The notes under the pieces: model-generated
What the model saw: only the letters and a program-made list of their open reading frames with translations
Database searches by the model: none
What the model was told of the DNA's origin: nothing
Part shown: one piece after another, positions 27,780 to 38,265 of the stretch
Numbering within the stretch: the stretch's first letter is position 1
Layout of the letters: each line of letters starts with the position of its first letter
Made by a program: the position numbers and the translations under genes
From: Micromonospora sonchi
GTDB taxonomy: Bacteria; Actinomycetota; Actinomycetes; Mycobacteriales; Micromonosporaceae
Reading direction: 5' to 3'
NCBI RefSeq assembly: GCF_014646235.1
Contig: NZ_BMNB01000008.1
Location: 1 to 64,000 of the forward strand
DNA length: 64,000 bases

Positions 27780-29005
27780 CGTACACCGGCTACCCCGGTC
27801 AGCGCGGCGGCCAGCGGGGCCGCGAGGTCACCGGCGACCGGCGGCGCCACCGCGTCCAGGCCGAGCCAGCCGGCCAGCCGATACAGCTCGGCGGCGAGCG
27901 CCAACGAGGTCTCCCCCGGGTCGACGCCCGGCTCCACCCAGGCGGCCGGCACCAGCAGCACCCCGGCCTTGCGGTCGGCCTTCAGGTCGACCCGGGCGGT
28001 GAACCGCTCACCCTGCCGGAACGGCAGCACGTAGTAGCCGTACACCCGTTTGGGGGCCGGGACGTAGATCTCGATCCGGTAGCTGAGGTCGAACAGCCGC
28101 TCGGCGCGGCCGCGTTCCCAGACCAGCGGGTCGAACGGGCTGACCAGCGTGTTGCCCCGGACCCAGCGCGGCAGCCGGGCCTGCGCGTGCAGCCAGGCCG
28201 GCTGTCGCCAGCCCGCCACCGTCACCGGCCGCAACTCCCCCGCCTCGACCAGTTCGGCGATGGCCTGCCGGGCCCCGGCCACCGGCAGCCGGAAGTAGTC
28301 GCGCAGCTCCGGCTCCGCGGCCACCCCCAGCGACCGCGCGGCGACGCCGACCAGGGTGCGGTACGCGTCGGCGTCACTCGGCGTGGGTGCGTCGAGCACC
28401 GCCGCCGGCAACACCCGCTCGGGCAGGTCGTAGCGGCGGGCGAACGAGTTGGTGCGCTCCGCCGCGCAGACCTCGCCGGCCCAGAAGAGATATTCCAGCG
28501 CCTGCTTCACCGCCGACCAGTTCCACCCCCAGTTGCCGGTCTGTCGGGGCGCGTCGTGCTCGATCTCGGCCACCGTCAGCGGGCCTCGGGCGGCCACCTC
28601 GTCGCGGACCCAGGCGACCAGCTCGGGTTGCTCGCGGACGATGCGGCGCATCGCGCCCCAGGCGTCGGTGTGCGCCCGGGCCATCCGCCAGCGCAGCGCC
28701 GGGTGCAGGCCCACCGGCACCAGCGACGCCTCGTGGCCCCAGTATTCGACCAGGTCCCGTGGGTGCCGGTAGGCGGCCGAGTCGAGCAGCGCGGTCGGGT
28801 AGGGCCCGAGCCGGCTGTAGAGCGGAAGGTAGTGCGCGCGTTGCAGCACGTTGACCGAATCCATCTGGATCAGCCCGACCCGGTCGAGCACCCGGCGCAG
28901 GTGCCGGCGGGTGGGCGCCCCGGCGGGCGCGGGGTCGGCGAAGCCCTGGGCGGCCAGCGCGATCCGCCGGGCCTGGGCGAGCGAGAGCGATTCCGGTACG
29001 GCCAT
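27776..29005 (-). CDS. YcaQ-type DNA glycosylase (HTH_42, interstrand crosslink unhooking)
   Basis: The 409-aa winged-helix protein belongs to the HTH_42/DUF1006 family that includes E. coli YcaQ (AlkX) and the AlkZ self-resistance glycosylases. The catalytic Gln-x-Asp motif is visible as Gln47-Met-Asp49 in GLIQMDSVNVLQRAHYLPLYSRLGPY. AlkZ of azinomycin producers has Gln-x-Gln instead, so this is the YcaQ-like subtype that unhooks nitrogen-mustard-type crosslinks. Further marks are DLVEYWGHEASLVP, NWGWNWSAVKQALEYLFWAGEV and SPFDPLVWERGRAERLFDLSYRIEIYVPA. The start is the ATG at 29005. Longer upstream reading adds unrelated sequence. Confidence 0.85.
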   Translation of the reverse strand: MAVPESLSLAQARRIALAAQGFADPAPAGAPTRRHLRRVLDRVGLIQMDSVNVLQRAHYLPLYSRLGPYPTALLDSAAYRHPRDLVEYWGHEASLVPVGLHPALRWRMARAHTDAWGAMRRIVREQPELVAWVRDEVAARGPLTVAEIEHDAPRQTGNWGWNWSAVKQALEYLFWAGEVCAAERTNSFARRYDLPERVLPAAVLDAPTPSDADAYRTLVGVAARSLGVAAEPELRDYFRLPVAGARQAIAELVEAGELRPVTVAGWRQPAWLHAQARLPRWVRGNTLVSPFDPLVWERGRAERLFDLSYRIEIYVPAPKRVYGYYVLPFRQGERFTARVDLKADRKAGVLLVPAAWVEPGVDPGETSLALAAELYRLAGWLGLDAVAPPVAGDLAAPLAAALTGVAGVR

Positions 29006-29016
29006 CGCGAGGCAGG

Positions 29017-30294
29017 CTACGTCAGCCGTACGACATCGTCGGTCGGTCGCCCGACCTGGTCGAGTTGCGCTGCACCCGATGGCTCGACGGGTGCAGCCGG
29101 CCGCCGGCCGGGCGGGATCGACCGTCGCACCGGCAGGAAGGCCAGCAGCGCCAGACTGATCCAGACGTACGTGTTGCTGAACAGGAAACCGTCGACCCCG
29201 CTGAAGTCCTCCTCCCACGCCCAGACGATGCGGCTGATCAGGAAGGCGTACGCGATGGTGGTGGCGACCAGCAGGGTCCGACGCCGGCGGCTGCCCGGCG
29301 GCGCGGCCATGCCGTGGTCGACCAGCAGGATCAACCCCGGCAGCAGCCAGACCAGGTGGTGCACCCAGGTGACCGGGCTGACCAGGCACATCACCGTGCC
29401 GGTCAGGGCCAGGCCGGCGGCGGAGTCCCCGGCGGACGCGGCGGCGCGGGACCGCCACACCCACAGCGCCGCCGTCGCGGCGACCAGTGCCAGCCAGGCC
29501 ACCGTGCTGGGGCTGGTCGGGTCGAGCCGGGCCACCACGCCGCGCAGCGACTGGTTGGAGATGAAGGCGAGTTCACCGACCCGGTCGGTGTTCCACAGGG
29601 CGGTGGTCCAGAACTCCCGGGACGCGTCCGGGAAGAGCCCGGCGGCGAGCACGGTCGCCCCGGTCGCGGTGCCGACGGCGGTGACCGCCGCCCGAACGCG
29701 CCCGGTGACCAGCAGGTACACGATGAAGATGCCCGGAGTCAGCTTGATCGCGGTGGCCAGGCCGATGCCGATTCCGGTCCACCGGCTGCCGCCCGGCAGC
29801 AGCCGCAGCAGGTCCACCGCGACCAGGAACAGCAGCAGGGTGTTGACCTGGCCGAAGTTGATGGTCTCGCGCATCGGCTCGAACGCGGCGGCGAGGCAGA
29901 GCGCCACCGCGAAGGCGAACCAACGGGGCCAGCCGGCCCGCCGCGACACCGGGTCGAGCAGCCACCAGATCACCACCGCGCTGGTGGCCACCCCGGCGGC
30001 CACGCTCACCACGATCGCCGGATGCCACGCCAGGTACGCCATCGGCAGCATCACCAGCGCGGCGAACGGCGGATAGGTGAAGCCGTACTGGGTGCCGGGC
30101 CGCAGGTAGTCGTAGATCTCCCCACCGTCGTGCGCCCACCACACCAGCGCGCCCCGGTAGACCTGGAGGTCGAAGAAGCCGTGCCGGACCGCCGCCACGG
30201 AGAGGAACGCGGCCACCGCGACGGCGAGCGCGACCACCGTGACGGTCTGCCCAATGGTCTGCCTGGCACCCTGCGCCAACGTCGCCTCCCTCAC
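29017..30294 (-). CDS. GT87 family polyprenol-phosphate-mannose-dependent glycosyltransferase
   Basis: This 425-aa integral membrane protein has about 10-12 helices and the DUF2029/GT87 features FFDLQVYRGALVWWAHDGGEIYDY (acidic catalytic loop after helix 1), YGFTYPPFAALVMLPMAY, INFGQVNTLLLFLVAVDLL and AIKLTPGIFIVYLL. Relatives are alpha-1,2-mannosyltransferases that decorate lipoarabinomannan and phosphatidylinositol mannosides on the outer membrane face. The GTG at 30294 is given. The TTG at 30279 has a better-placed GGGAGG and could be the true start. It is divergent from the GNAT gene with only about 20-35 bp between. Confidence 0.85.
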   Translation of the reverse strand: MREATLAQGARQTIGQTVTVVALAVAVAAFLSVAAVRHGFFDLQVYRGALVWWAHDGGEIYDYLRPGTQYGFTYPPFAALVMLPMAYLAWHPAIVVSVAAGVATSAVVIWWLLDPVSRRAGWPRWFAFAVALCLAAAFEPMRETINFGQVNTLLLFLVAVDLLRLLPGGSRWTGIGIGLATAIKLTPGIFIVYLLVTGRVRAAVTAVGTATGATVLAAGLFPDASREFWTTALWNTDRVGELAFISNQSLRGVVARLDPTSPSTVAWLALVAATAALWVWRSRAAASAGDSAAGLALTGTVMCLVSPVTWVHHLVWLLPGLILLVDHGMAAPPGSRRRRTLLVATTIAYAFLISRIVWAWEEDFSGVDGFLFSNTYVWISLALLAFLPVRRSIPPGRRPAAPVEPSGAAQLDQVGRPTDDVVRLT

Positions 30295-30300
30295 CCTGCG

Positions 30301-30306
30301 TAGGCT
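30301..30306 (+). promoter_or_regulatory. -10 element TAGGCT, leaderless promoter of the GNAT gene
   Basis: TAGGCT lies 8 bp before the ATG at 30315 in the very short divergent gap. Most of the upstream promoter region must overlap the 5' end of the GT87 gene. Confidence 0.5.
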
Positions 30307-30314
30307 GTCGTCTC

Positions 30315-30896
30315 ATGGCTGCAGGGTTTGTCCGCCCGGCGCGTCCGGAGGACGTCGCCGAGATCGCCCGCATCCAGCTCGCCACCTGGCGGGCCGCCTA
30401 CCGGCGGCTGCTGCCCCGGCACGTGCTGGACAACCTCGACGAGGGGTGGCTCGCCCAGCGCTGGGACGCCGCAGTGCGCCAGCCGCCCGGCGACACGCAC
30501 CAGGTGCTGGTCGCCGTCGAACAGGCCGCGCAATCGTATCTGGTGGGTTTCGCCGCCTCCGGTCCGGCCGACGCGGAGGCGCTGGCCCCGAACGAGCCGG
30601 CCGACGCCCTCGGCCCGGGCGTGGTGGCGGTGACGGATCTGTTGGTCGAGCCACGGTGGGGCCGGCGTGGGCACGGCAGTCGGCTGCTCGCGGCCAGCGT
30701 CGACCTGTGGCGGGAGTCCGGCTTCGAGCAGGCGGTGGCCTGGGTGTTCGAGGGCGACCAGGCGTCCCGCAAGTTCCTCACCGCCGCCGGTTGGGAGCCC
30801 GACGGTGCGGGACGTGCGCTGGACGTCGACGACATGCTGGTGCCCCAACTGCGCCTGCACGTCGCGGTCCCCACCGAGCCGACCGAGGCCGGCTGA
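30315..30896 (+). CDS. GNAT family N-acetyltransferase
   Basis: This 193-aa acetyltransferase has N-terminal FVRPARPEDVAEIARIQLATWRAAYRRLLP, the acetyl-CoA pyrophosphate loop VTDLLVEPRWGRRGHGSRLLAASVDLWRESGF, and the late AVAWVFEGDQASRKFLTAAGWEPDG, where Asn/Asp and the final Gly-Trp pattern match the GNAT fold. The substrate is unknown. It lacks a Shine-Dalgarno sequence and appears to be translated from a leaderless mRNA. It converges on dapB with a 21-bp gap. Confidence 0.85.
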   Translation: MAAGFVRPARPEDVAEIARIQLATWRAAYRRLLPRHVLDNLDEGWLAQRWDAAVRQPPGDTHQVLVAVEQAAQSYLVGFAASGPADAEALAPNEPADALGPGVVAVTDLLVEPRWGRRGHGSRLLAASVDLWRESGFEQAVAWVFEGDQASRKFLTAAGWEPDGAGRALDVDDMLVPQLRLHVAVPTEPTEAG

Positions 30897-30917
30897 CCGG
30901 CCCCGGTCGGCGACCGC

Positions 30918-31721
<804 letters not shown>

Positions 31722-33134
31722 TCAGGCGGTGAAGTCGGACTCGCCGAACGGGCCGACCACGGCCAGCGACATCGGCCGGGCCAGCAGGTCGGCGGCGAGG
31801 GTGTTGACCTCGTCCAGGGTGACCGCGTCGACCCGGGCGAGCAGTTCGTCGACCGGCATCAGGTGGCCGTGGAGCAGCTCGCCCTTGGCCAGCCGGCTCA
31901 TCCGCGAGCCGGTGTCCTCCAGCCCGAGGACGAACGAGCCCTTGCTCATCCCCTTGCCCCGGGCGAGTTCGGCCTCGGTGATGCCGTGTTCGGCGGTGCG
32001 CGCCAGTTCGGTACGGGTCAGCTCCAGCACCTCGCCGATCCGGGTCGGGGCGCAGCCGGCGTAGACGCCGAAAAGGCCGCTGTCGGCGTACTGGCTTGCG
32101 TAGGAGTAGACCGAGTAGGCCAGGCCGCGGCGCTCGCGGATCTCCTGGAACAGCCGGCTCGACATGCCGCCGCCGAGGACGTTGTTCAGCACACCCAGGG
32201 CGAAGCGGCGCTCGTCGAGCCGGTCGATGCCGGGGCAGCCGAGCACAACGTGCGCCTGCTCGGTCTCCTTCGGCTCGACGACCGTGGTGGCGGCCCGGGT
32301 GCGTACCGCCGGGGTGGCCGGCCGGTACGGCGCCGGCTCGGCGGGATCGGTGTCCAGCGGGCTGCCGTGCATCGCCTGACGGACCAGCCGGACCACGGTC
32401 GCGTGGTCGAGGTTGCCGGCGGCGGCGATGAGGATCTGCGGTGCCACGTAGCGGCGTCGGTAGAAGCTCTGGATCTGGCGGCGGGTCATCGGGGTGATCG
32501 TCTCGACGGTGCCGGAGATCAGCCGACCCAGCGGGTGGTTGCCGTAGACGGACCGGGCGAAGAGGTCGTGCACCTCGTCGCCGGGCTCGTCGTCGTACAT
32601 GGCGATCTCCTCGAGGATCACACCACGCTCGGTCTCCACGTCCGCCGGCTCCAGCGTCGAGTCGGCCACCAGGTCGCACATCACGTCGATGGCCAGCGGC
32701 AGGTCCTCGTCCAGCACCCGGGCGTAGTAGCAGGTGTACTCCTTCGTGGTGAAGGCGTTGGTCTCCCCGCCGACCGCCTCGATCGCCGAGGAGATCTCCA
32801 TCGCGCCCCGTTTGTGGGTGCCCTTGAAGAGCAGGTGCTCCAGGAAGTGCGCGGCGCCGGCCTGCGTCCCGGTCTCGTCCCGCGAGCCGACCGCCACCCA
32901 GATGCCGAACGAGACGCTGCGCATCGCCGGGATCGCCTCGGTCAGCACGCGCAGCCCGCTGGGCAGCACCGTGCGGCGCACCGTACCGCCCAGCGGGTCG
33001 TCGCTCAGCGTCCTGGTCACCGCCCGGCTCGCGCCGCCGGCGGACCTGGAGGTCGCGGTGGCGTGCCGGCTCGCGCCGGGCAGCATCACCCCCCGTCGAT
33101 CCGCCGGGAAGGACGACGGCCGGGTCCGATTCAC
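31722..33134 (-). CDS. M16 family zinc peptidase (PepR-like)
   Basis: This 470-aa peptidase of the mitochondrial-processing-peptidase type has the inverted zinc motif HFLEH (96-100, within AAHFLEHLLFKGT) and the distal Glu in VETERGVILEEIAMYDDEPGD. An Arg/Tyr pair at IRERRGLAYSVYSY in the second half-domain marks the family. In bacteria such proteins sit beside pnp and dapB, as here. It may degrade peptides in the cytosol. The start is the GTG at 33134 with AAGCAGG upstream. An internal ATG (MLPGASR) would omit 16 residues. Confidence 0.9.
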   Translation of the reverse strand: MNRTRPSSFPADRRGVMLPGASRHATATSRSAGGASRAVTRTLSDDPLGGTVRRTVLPSGLRVLTEAIPAMRSVSFGIWVAVGSRDETGTQAGAAHFLEHLLFKGTHKRGAMEISSAIEAVGGETNAFTTKEYTCYYARVLDEDLPLAIDVMCDLVADSTLEPADVETERGVILEEIAMYDDEPGDEVHDLFARSVYGNHPLGRLISGTVETITPMTRRQIQSFYRRRYVAPQILIAAAGNLDHATVVRLVRQAMHGSPLDTDPAEPAPYRPATPAVRTRAATTVVEPKETEQAHVVLGCPGIDRLDERRFALGVLNNVLGGGMSSRLFQEIRERRGLAYSVYSYASQYADSGLFGVYAGCAPTRIGEVLELTRTELARTAEHGITEAELARGKGMSKGSFVLGLEDTGSRMSRLAKGELLHGHLMPVDELLARVDAVTLDEVNTLAADLLARPMSLAVVGPFGESDFTA

Positions 33135-33175
33135 GGGAACCTGCTTCCAGTTGGACGAGGGGTGGTTGGGCGCAA

Positions 33176-33206
33176 ACCGGCCGGGCGACGTGGTCGCCCG
33201 GCCGGT
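33176..33206 (-). terminator. Hairpin terminator after pnp
   Basis: A 14-bp perfect stem (ACCGGCCGGGCGAC and its complement) with a GTG loop follows the pnp stop by about 30 bp. It lies before the M16 peptidase start. Confidence 0.8.
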
Positions 33207-33233
33207 CAGCGGATCAGTACGGCTGATCGGGGA

Positions 33234-35615
33234 TCAGCTGTGCCGGGTGCGGCGCCGCGGGCGGGAGTCGCCGCCGTCCTCGCCGCCCTCGCCCCGCTCC
33301 GGGCCACGGCCGCCCCGGTCGCCACCGCGCTCGCGGTCGCCCCGGTCCCGTGGAGCCCGGTCACCCCGGTCCCGGCCGGCCGGCCGCTCGCCGCCGGCCT
33401 CGCCGCTGGCCTCGGCGGCGGGAGCTGGCGCCTCGGCGCCCTCCGGGCGGACCTTGTCCAGGTAGATCTTGCCGCGCTGGTCGATGTCGGCGATCTCGAC
33501 CTCGACCCTGTCGCCGACGTTGAGGAAGTCCTCGACCTTCTCGACCCGCTTGCCGTCGCCCACCTTGGAGATGTGCAGCAGGCCGTCGCGGCCGGGCAGC
33601 AGCGAGACGAACGCGCCGAACGGCGCGGTCTTGACCACGGTGCCGAGGAAGCGGTCGCCGACCTTGGGCAGGGTCGGGTTGGCGATCGCGTTGATCCGCT
33701 CGACGGCGGCCTGCGCCGACGGGCCGTTGGTGGCGCCGACGTAGATGGTGCCGTCGTCCTCGATGGAGATCTCGGCGCCGGTCTCGTCCTGGATGGCGTT
33801 GATGGTCTGGCCCTTCGGGCCGATCACCATGCCGATCTTGTCGACCGGGATCTTCACGGTGGTGACCCGCGGTGCGTAGTCGGACATCTCGGCCGGTGCC
33901 TCGATCGCCCGCTGCATCACGTCGAGGATGGTCTGCCGGGCCTCGTGGGCCTGCTGCAGCGCGGCGGCCAGCACGTCGGACGGGATGCCGTCGAGCTTGG
34001 TGTCGAGCTGCAACGCGGTGACGAAGTCGGGGGTGCCGGCGACCTTGAAGTCCATGTCGCCGAACGCGTCCTCGGCACCGAGGATGTCGGTGAGCGTCAC
34101 GTACTGGGTCTTGCCGTCGACCTCGTCGGAGATGAGGCCCATGGCGATGCCGGCCACCGGCGCCTTCAGCGGCACGCCGGCGGAGAGCAGGCCCAGCGTC
34201 GAGGCGCAGACCGAGCCCATCGAGGTGGAGCCGTTGGAGCTGAGCGCCTCGGAGACCTGCCGGATGGCGTACGGGAATTCCTCCCGCGAGGGCAGCACCG
34301 GAATCAGCGCCCGCTCGGCCAGCGCGCCGTGCCCGATCTCGCGGCGCTTCGGCGAGCCGACCCGGCCGGTCTCACCGGTCGAGTACGGCGGGAAGTTGTA
34401 GTTGTGCATGTAGCGCTTGGACTTCTCCGGGGAGAGGGTGTCCAGGGCCTGCTCCATGCGCAGCATGTTGAGCGTGGTGACGCCGAGGATCTGGGTCTCG
34501 CCGCGCTCGAACAGCGCCGAGCCGTGCACCCGGGGCAGCACGCCGACCTCGGCGGTCAGCGTGCGGATGTCACGCGGACCACGACCGTCGATGCGGACCT
34601 GCTCGCGCAGCACCCGGCTGCGTACCTCGGACTTGGTCAGCGAACGGAAGGCCGCGCTGAGCTCCTTCTCCCGGCCCTCGAAACGCGGGCCGACCTCCTC
34701 CAGCACGCGGGCCTTCACCGCGTCCAGGGCCTCCTCGCGGTCCGCCTTGCCGGCGATCTGCAGGGCCTCGGCGACGTCGGCGCGGGCGAACCCGGCCACC
34801 GCGTCGTACGCGTCATCCTGGTAGTCAAGGAAGACCGGGAACTCGGCGACTGGCTTGGCGGCCACCTCGGCCAGCTCGCTCTGTGCCCGGCACAGCTCGC
34901 GAATGGCCGGCTTGGCGGCCTCCAGACCGCTGGCCACGACCTCCTCGGTCGGCGCGGCGGCACCGCCGGCGACCAGCTTGACGGTGTGCTCGGTGGCCTC
35001 CGCCTCGACCATCATGATCGCGACGTCGCCGTCGGGCAGCGAACGGCCGGCCACGACCATGTCGAAGGTGGCCCGCTCCAGCTCCTCGTGGGTCGGGAAG
35101 GCGACCCACTGGCCGTCGACGTGGGCCACCCGGGTGGCCCCGATCGGGCCGGAGAACGGCAGGCCGGAGAGCTTGGTCGACATCGAGGCGGCGTTGATCG
35201 CCACCACGTCGTACGGGTGCTGCGGGTCGAGCGCGAGGATGGTCTCGACGACCTGCACCTCGTTGCGCAGGCCCTTGACGAACGACGGGCGCAGCGGCCG
35301 GTCGATCAGGCGGCAGGTGAGGATGGCCTCCTCGCTGGGCCGACCCTCGCGGCGGAAGAACGAGCCGGGAATGCGCCCGGCAGCGTACATCCGCTCCTCC
35401 ACGTCGACGGTCAGCGGGAAGAAGTCGAACTGCTCCTTCGGCTGCTTGCCGACGGTGGTGGCGGAGAGGACGACCGTCTCGCCGAGCTGGGCGACGACGG
35501 AACCGGCGGCCTGCCGGGCCAGCCGGCCGGTGGAGAAGGTGATCTCACGGGTGCCGAACGACCCGTTGTCGATCACGGCGGTGCGGGATTCGGTGCCGAG
35601 TCTGGTCTCGGTCAT
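33234..35615 (-). CDS. pnp: Polyribonucleotide nucleotidyltransferase (PNPase/GpsI)
   Basis: The 793-aa phosphorolytic 3'-5' exoribonuclease and polymerase has two RNase PH-like domains (about 15-600): [47 protein letters not shown] sequence as [16 protein letters not shown], and [18 protein letters not shown] with the catalytic acidic residues. A KH domain ([20 protein letters not shown]) and an S1 domain ([31 protein letters not shown]) follow. The last 70 residues form an unusual Arg/Gly/Asp-rich tail ([15 protein letters not shown]). The ATG at 35615 (MTETRLGTE) is chosen, with AAGGAG at about 12 bp. It lies downstream of rpsO, the classical rpsO-pnp pair. Confidence 0.96.
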   Translation of the reverse strand: MTETRLGTESRTAVIDNGSFGTREITFSTGRLARQAAGSVVAQLGETVVLSATTVGKQPKEQFDFFPLTVDVEERMYAAGRIPGSFFRREGRPSEEAILTCRLIDRPLRPSFVKGLRNEVQVVETILALDPQHPYDVVAINAASMSTKLSGLPFSGPIGATRVAHVDGQWVAFPTHEELERATFDMVVAGRSLPDGDVAIMMVEAEATEHTVKLVAGGAAAPTEEVVASGLEAAKPAIRELCRAQSELAEVAAKPVAEFPVFLDYQDDAYDAVAGFARADVAEALQIAGKADREEALDAVKARVLEEVGPRFEGREKELSAAFRSLTKSEVRSRVLREQVRIDGRGPRDIRTLTAEVGVLPRVHGSALFERGETQILGVTTLNMLRMEQALDTLSPEKSKRYMHNYNFPPYSTGETGRVGSPKRREIGHGALAERALIPVLPSREEFPYAIRQVSEALSSNGSTSMGSVCASTLGLLSAGVPLKAPVAGIAMGLISDEVDGKTQYVTLTDILGAEDAFGDMDFKVAGTPDFVTALQLDTKLDGIPSDVLAAALQQAHEARQTILDVMQRAIEAPAEMSDYAPRVTTVKIPVDKIGMVIGPKGQTINAIQDETGAEISIEDDGTIYVGATNGPSAQAAVERINAIANPTLPKVGDRFLGTVVKTAPFGAFVSLLPGRDGLLHISKVGDGKRVEKVEDFLNVGDRVEVEIADIDQRGKIYLDKVRPEGAEAPAPAAEASGEAGGERPAGRDRGDRAPRDRGDRERGGDRGGRGPERGEGGEDGGDSRPRRRTRHS

Positions 35616-35834
35616 GTGCTGTCGTACTCCTTCGCATCGGGGGCCACGATGCGGGAGCTGTGCGGACGGCCGGTCTTCGATCGAAGCGCCCGGGGCCGGC
35701 GGCGTGCTGCCGCGCTGCCCGGGGGCCACTACCGGAGACCGGTACGCCGACGGCTCCCTGTCTGGGTGGTCGCGGCCCGTGTCTCGAGGTGGGACGCCGG
35801 GGGAGCGGCCGGGCTGGCCACTCCCCCGCTCACG

Positions 35835-36104
35835 TCACCGGCGCAGGCCGAGCCGCTCGATGAGCGACCGGTAGCGGTTGATGTCCTTCTTCTGGACGTA
35901 GCTGAGCAGCCGGCGGCGACGGCCGACCAGCAGCAGCAGCCCACGGCGGCTGTGGTGGTCGTGCTTGTGCGCCTTCAGGTGCTCGGTGAGGTCGGCGATC
36001 CGCTTGGTGAGGATCGCGACCTGCACCTCGGGCGAACCGGTGTCGCCCTCGACGGTCGCGTACTCCTCGCGGATCTTGGCCTTGGTCTGCTGGTCGAGCG
36101 CCAT
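35835..36104 (-). CDS. rpsO: 30S ribosomal protein S15
   Basis: This is an 89-aa S15 with [49 protein letters not shown], the complete family signature, and the usual basic C-terminus ERLGLRR. It binds 16S rRNA in the platform of the small subunit. The ATG at 36104 has GGGAG just upstream. A 219-bp gap separates it from pnp. I see no single dominant hairpin there, so readthrough or processing in that gap cannot be judged by eye. Confidence 0.97.
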   Translation of the reverse strand: MALDQQTKAKIREEYATVEGDTGSPEVQVAILTKRIADLTEHLKAHKHDHHSRRGLLLLVGRRRRLLSYVQKKDINRYRSLIERLGLRR

Positions 36105-36220
36105 GTTCTCCCTGTTTCGATGGATTGTCTTGATGCGGTCCGTCGAGCCGGGCCACAGCACCGGCGACGGACGGTCCTCGCACCCGCGGCGTCGAGCAGG
36201 CATGCGAGGCCCCACGTCGG

Positions 36221-37207
36221 TCAGCCGACGTCCTCCCCACGGTACACCACCTCGTCCGGAACTTCCGGACAAGCCCCTCGGGCCAGTGCTTGGCGGGTCC
36301 GCTCCACATCCTCGGTGATCTGCGCCACCAGTGGCTCGATCGAGTCGAAGCGGATCTGGCCGCGCAGGTGCGCCACGAAGTCCAGGGCGAGCCACTCGCC
36401 GTACAGGTCGCCGTCGAAGTCCAGGGCGTACGCCTCGACCCGGCGCTCCCTTCCGGAAAAGGTCGGATTCGTGCCGATCGAGACGGCCGCGGCGAGGGTC
36501 CGCCGCTGACCCCGGCGGACCATCCGGGCGGCGTAGATGCCGTCGGCGGGGATCGCCGCGTAGCGGCGGCAGCGCAGGTTGGCGGTCGGAAAGCCCAACT
36601 CTCGGCCGCGCTGGTCGCCCCGGACCACCACCCCTTCCAGCCGATGCGGGCGGCCCAGCGCGGCGGCCGCCGCCGTCACGTCACCGGCATCGACGCAGGA
36701 ACGGATGTACGTGGAGGAGAAGACGGTGCCGGACCCGGCCACCAGCGGGGCGCCCTCGACGGCGAAGCCGAACGTGCGGCCGAGCCGCTCCAGCAGGGCG
36801 ACATCCCCCGCCGCCCGGTGCCCGAACCGGAAGTTGTCGCCCACCACCACCAGCGCGGCGTGCAGGTGCTCGACCAGCACGTCGTGCACGAACGCCTCGG
36901 CGGGCAGCCGGGAGAACTCCGGGGTGAAGGGAACCACGCAGAGCACGTCCACACCGAGCGCCTCGATCAACTCCGCCTTGCGCGCCGGTTCGGTGAGCAC
37001 CGCCGGGTGCGAGCCGGGCCGGACCACCTCGGCCGGGTGCGGGTCGAAGGTGACCACCACCGACTGCACGCCCAGTTCGCGGGCCCGGGTCACGGCGTGC
37101 CCGATGGTGGCCTGATGCCCCTTGTGGACGCCGTCGAAGACCCCGATGGTGACGACCGACCGCCCCCAGCCACCGGGTGCCGCGTCGTACCCCCGCCACC
37201 GCTGCAT
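36221..37207 (-). CDS. ribF: Bifunctional riboflavin kinase/FAD synthetase
   Basis: The 328-aa enzyme makes FMN and then FAD from riboflavin. The N-terminal adenylyltransferase domain shows [18 protein letters not shown] (HxGH-like nucleotide binding), [33 protein letters not shown] and [15 protein letters not shown]. The C-terminal kinase domain has [11 protein letters not shown] (the catalytic PTAN loop), ADGIYAARM and SIGTNPTF. The ATG at 37207 follows an AGGAGAGG-type ribosome-binding site. It lies between truB and rpsO, the standard order. Confidence 0.95.
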   Translation of the reverse strand: MQRWRGYDAAPGGWGRSVVTIGVFDGVHKGHQATIGHAVTRARELGVQSVVVTFDPHPAEVVRPGSHPAVLTEPARKAELIEALGVDVLCVVPFTPEFSRLPAEAFVHDVLVEHLHAALVVVGDNFRFGHRAAGDVALLERLGRTFGFAVEGAPLVAGSGTVFSSTYIRSCVDAGDVTAAAAALGRPHRLEGVVVRGDQRGRELGFPTANLRCRRYAAIPADGIYAARMVRRGQRRTLAAAVSIGTNPTFSGRERRVEAYALDFDGDLYGEWLALDFVAHLRGQIRFDSIEPLVAQITEDVERTRQALARGACPEVPDEVVYRGEDVG

Positions 37208-37249
37208 GCTCTTCCTCTCCTGTCGTCCCGCCGGCCGTCGGGGCTGCCG

Positions 37250-38134
37250 TCAGGCCGGGGCCAGCACGATCTCCGCGCGGGCCCGGCCGGCCCGCTCGCT
37301 GACGATAGCGATCAGCCCGCCGGCCGGATCGAAGACCGCGTACGGCCCGGGAAGGCCGACCGGGTCGAGCGGCCCGCCGTGGGACAGCACCTTCGCCTCG
37401 TCCGCGCTGGCGTCCCGGCGCGGGAAGAACCGTTGCGCCGCGACGGCGAGGGGCAGGTCGACCAGATCGGGCGCCCGCCGCTCCAGTTCGTCGAGGGTGA
37501 CGGCCTCCGCCAGCCGGAAGCCGCCCACGGCGGTGCGCCGCAGCGCGGTCAGGTGCCCACCCACACCGAGCGCGCGGCCCGCGTCCCGGGCGATCGCCCG
37601 GATGTACGTGCCGGTGGAGCAGGCCACGTCGATGTCGACGTCCACCACGTCGGGCTGCTCGCGCCGGATCGCCAACACCTCCAGCCGGGAGACGGTGACC
37701 CGGCGGGCCGGCAGTTCGACGTTCTCCCCCTCGCGGACCCGCTTGTACGCGCGCTGCCCATCGATCTTGATCGCGCTCACCGAGCTCGGCACCTGGTCGA
37801 TCTCCCCGGTCAGCGCGACCAGCGCCGACCGGACCGCGTCCTCGGTGAGCCCACCGGCAGGCGTGGTGGAGATCACGTCACCCTCGGCGTCGTCGGTGAC
37901 GGTGGCCTGGCCGAGCCGGATGGTGGCGCTGTAGCTCTTGTCCGCACCGATCACGTATGTCAGCAGGCGGGTGGCCCGGCCCACGCCGATCACCAGCACC
38001 CCGGTGGCCATCGGGTCGAGGGTGCCGCCGTGCCCGACCCGGCGGGTACGCGCGAGTCGACGGACCCGCGCCACGACGTCGTGCGACGTCACGCCGCCGG
38101 GCTTGTCCACCACGATCAGACCGTCTCCGCTCAC
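37250..38134 (-). CDS. truB: tRNA pseudouridine(55) synthase TruB
   Basis: TruB converts U55 of the tRNA T-loop to pseudouridine. The 294-aa protein shows GLIVVDKPGGVTSHDVVARVRR, the catalytic Asp40 in GHGGTLDPMATGVLVIG, KSYSATIRLGQAT and STGTYIRAIARDAGRALG. The C-terminal part is a short PUA-like domain. The start is taken as the GTG at 38134 (MSGDGLIVVDKP), which matches family N-termini. An upstream TTG in the same frame is possible and there is no strong Shine-Dalgarno sequence. It is followed by ribF after a 42-bp gap. Confidence 0.94.
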   Translation of the reverse strand: MSGDGLIVVDKPGGVTSHDVVARVRRLARTRRVGHGGTLDPMATGVLVIGVGRATRLLTYVIGADKSYSATIRLGQATVTDDAEGDVISTTPAGGLTEDAVRSALVALTGEIDQVPSSVSAIKIDGQRAYKRVREGENVELPARRVTVSRLEVLAIRREQPDVVDVDIDVACSTGTYIRAIARDAGRALGVGGHLTALRRTAVGGFRLAEAVTLDELERRAPDLVDLPLAVAAQRFFPRRDASADEAKVLSHGGPLDPVGLPGPYAVFDPAGGLIAIVSERAGRARAEIVLAPA

Positions 38135-38265
38135 GACGTGCAAGCCTGCCAGACCGTTTCCGACCGTTGAGCACCGCCACGGCCGACGGCGAAACGGGAT
38201 GCGCCTCGTGGTGGTCGCCTGCGACGATGGACCACCGGTGCGGGCCCCTCCACAACCAGGTCTGA

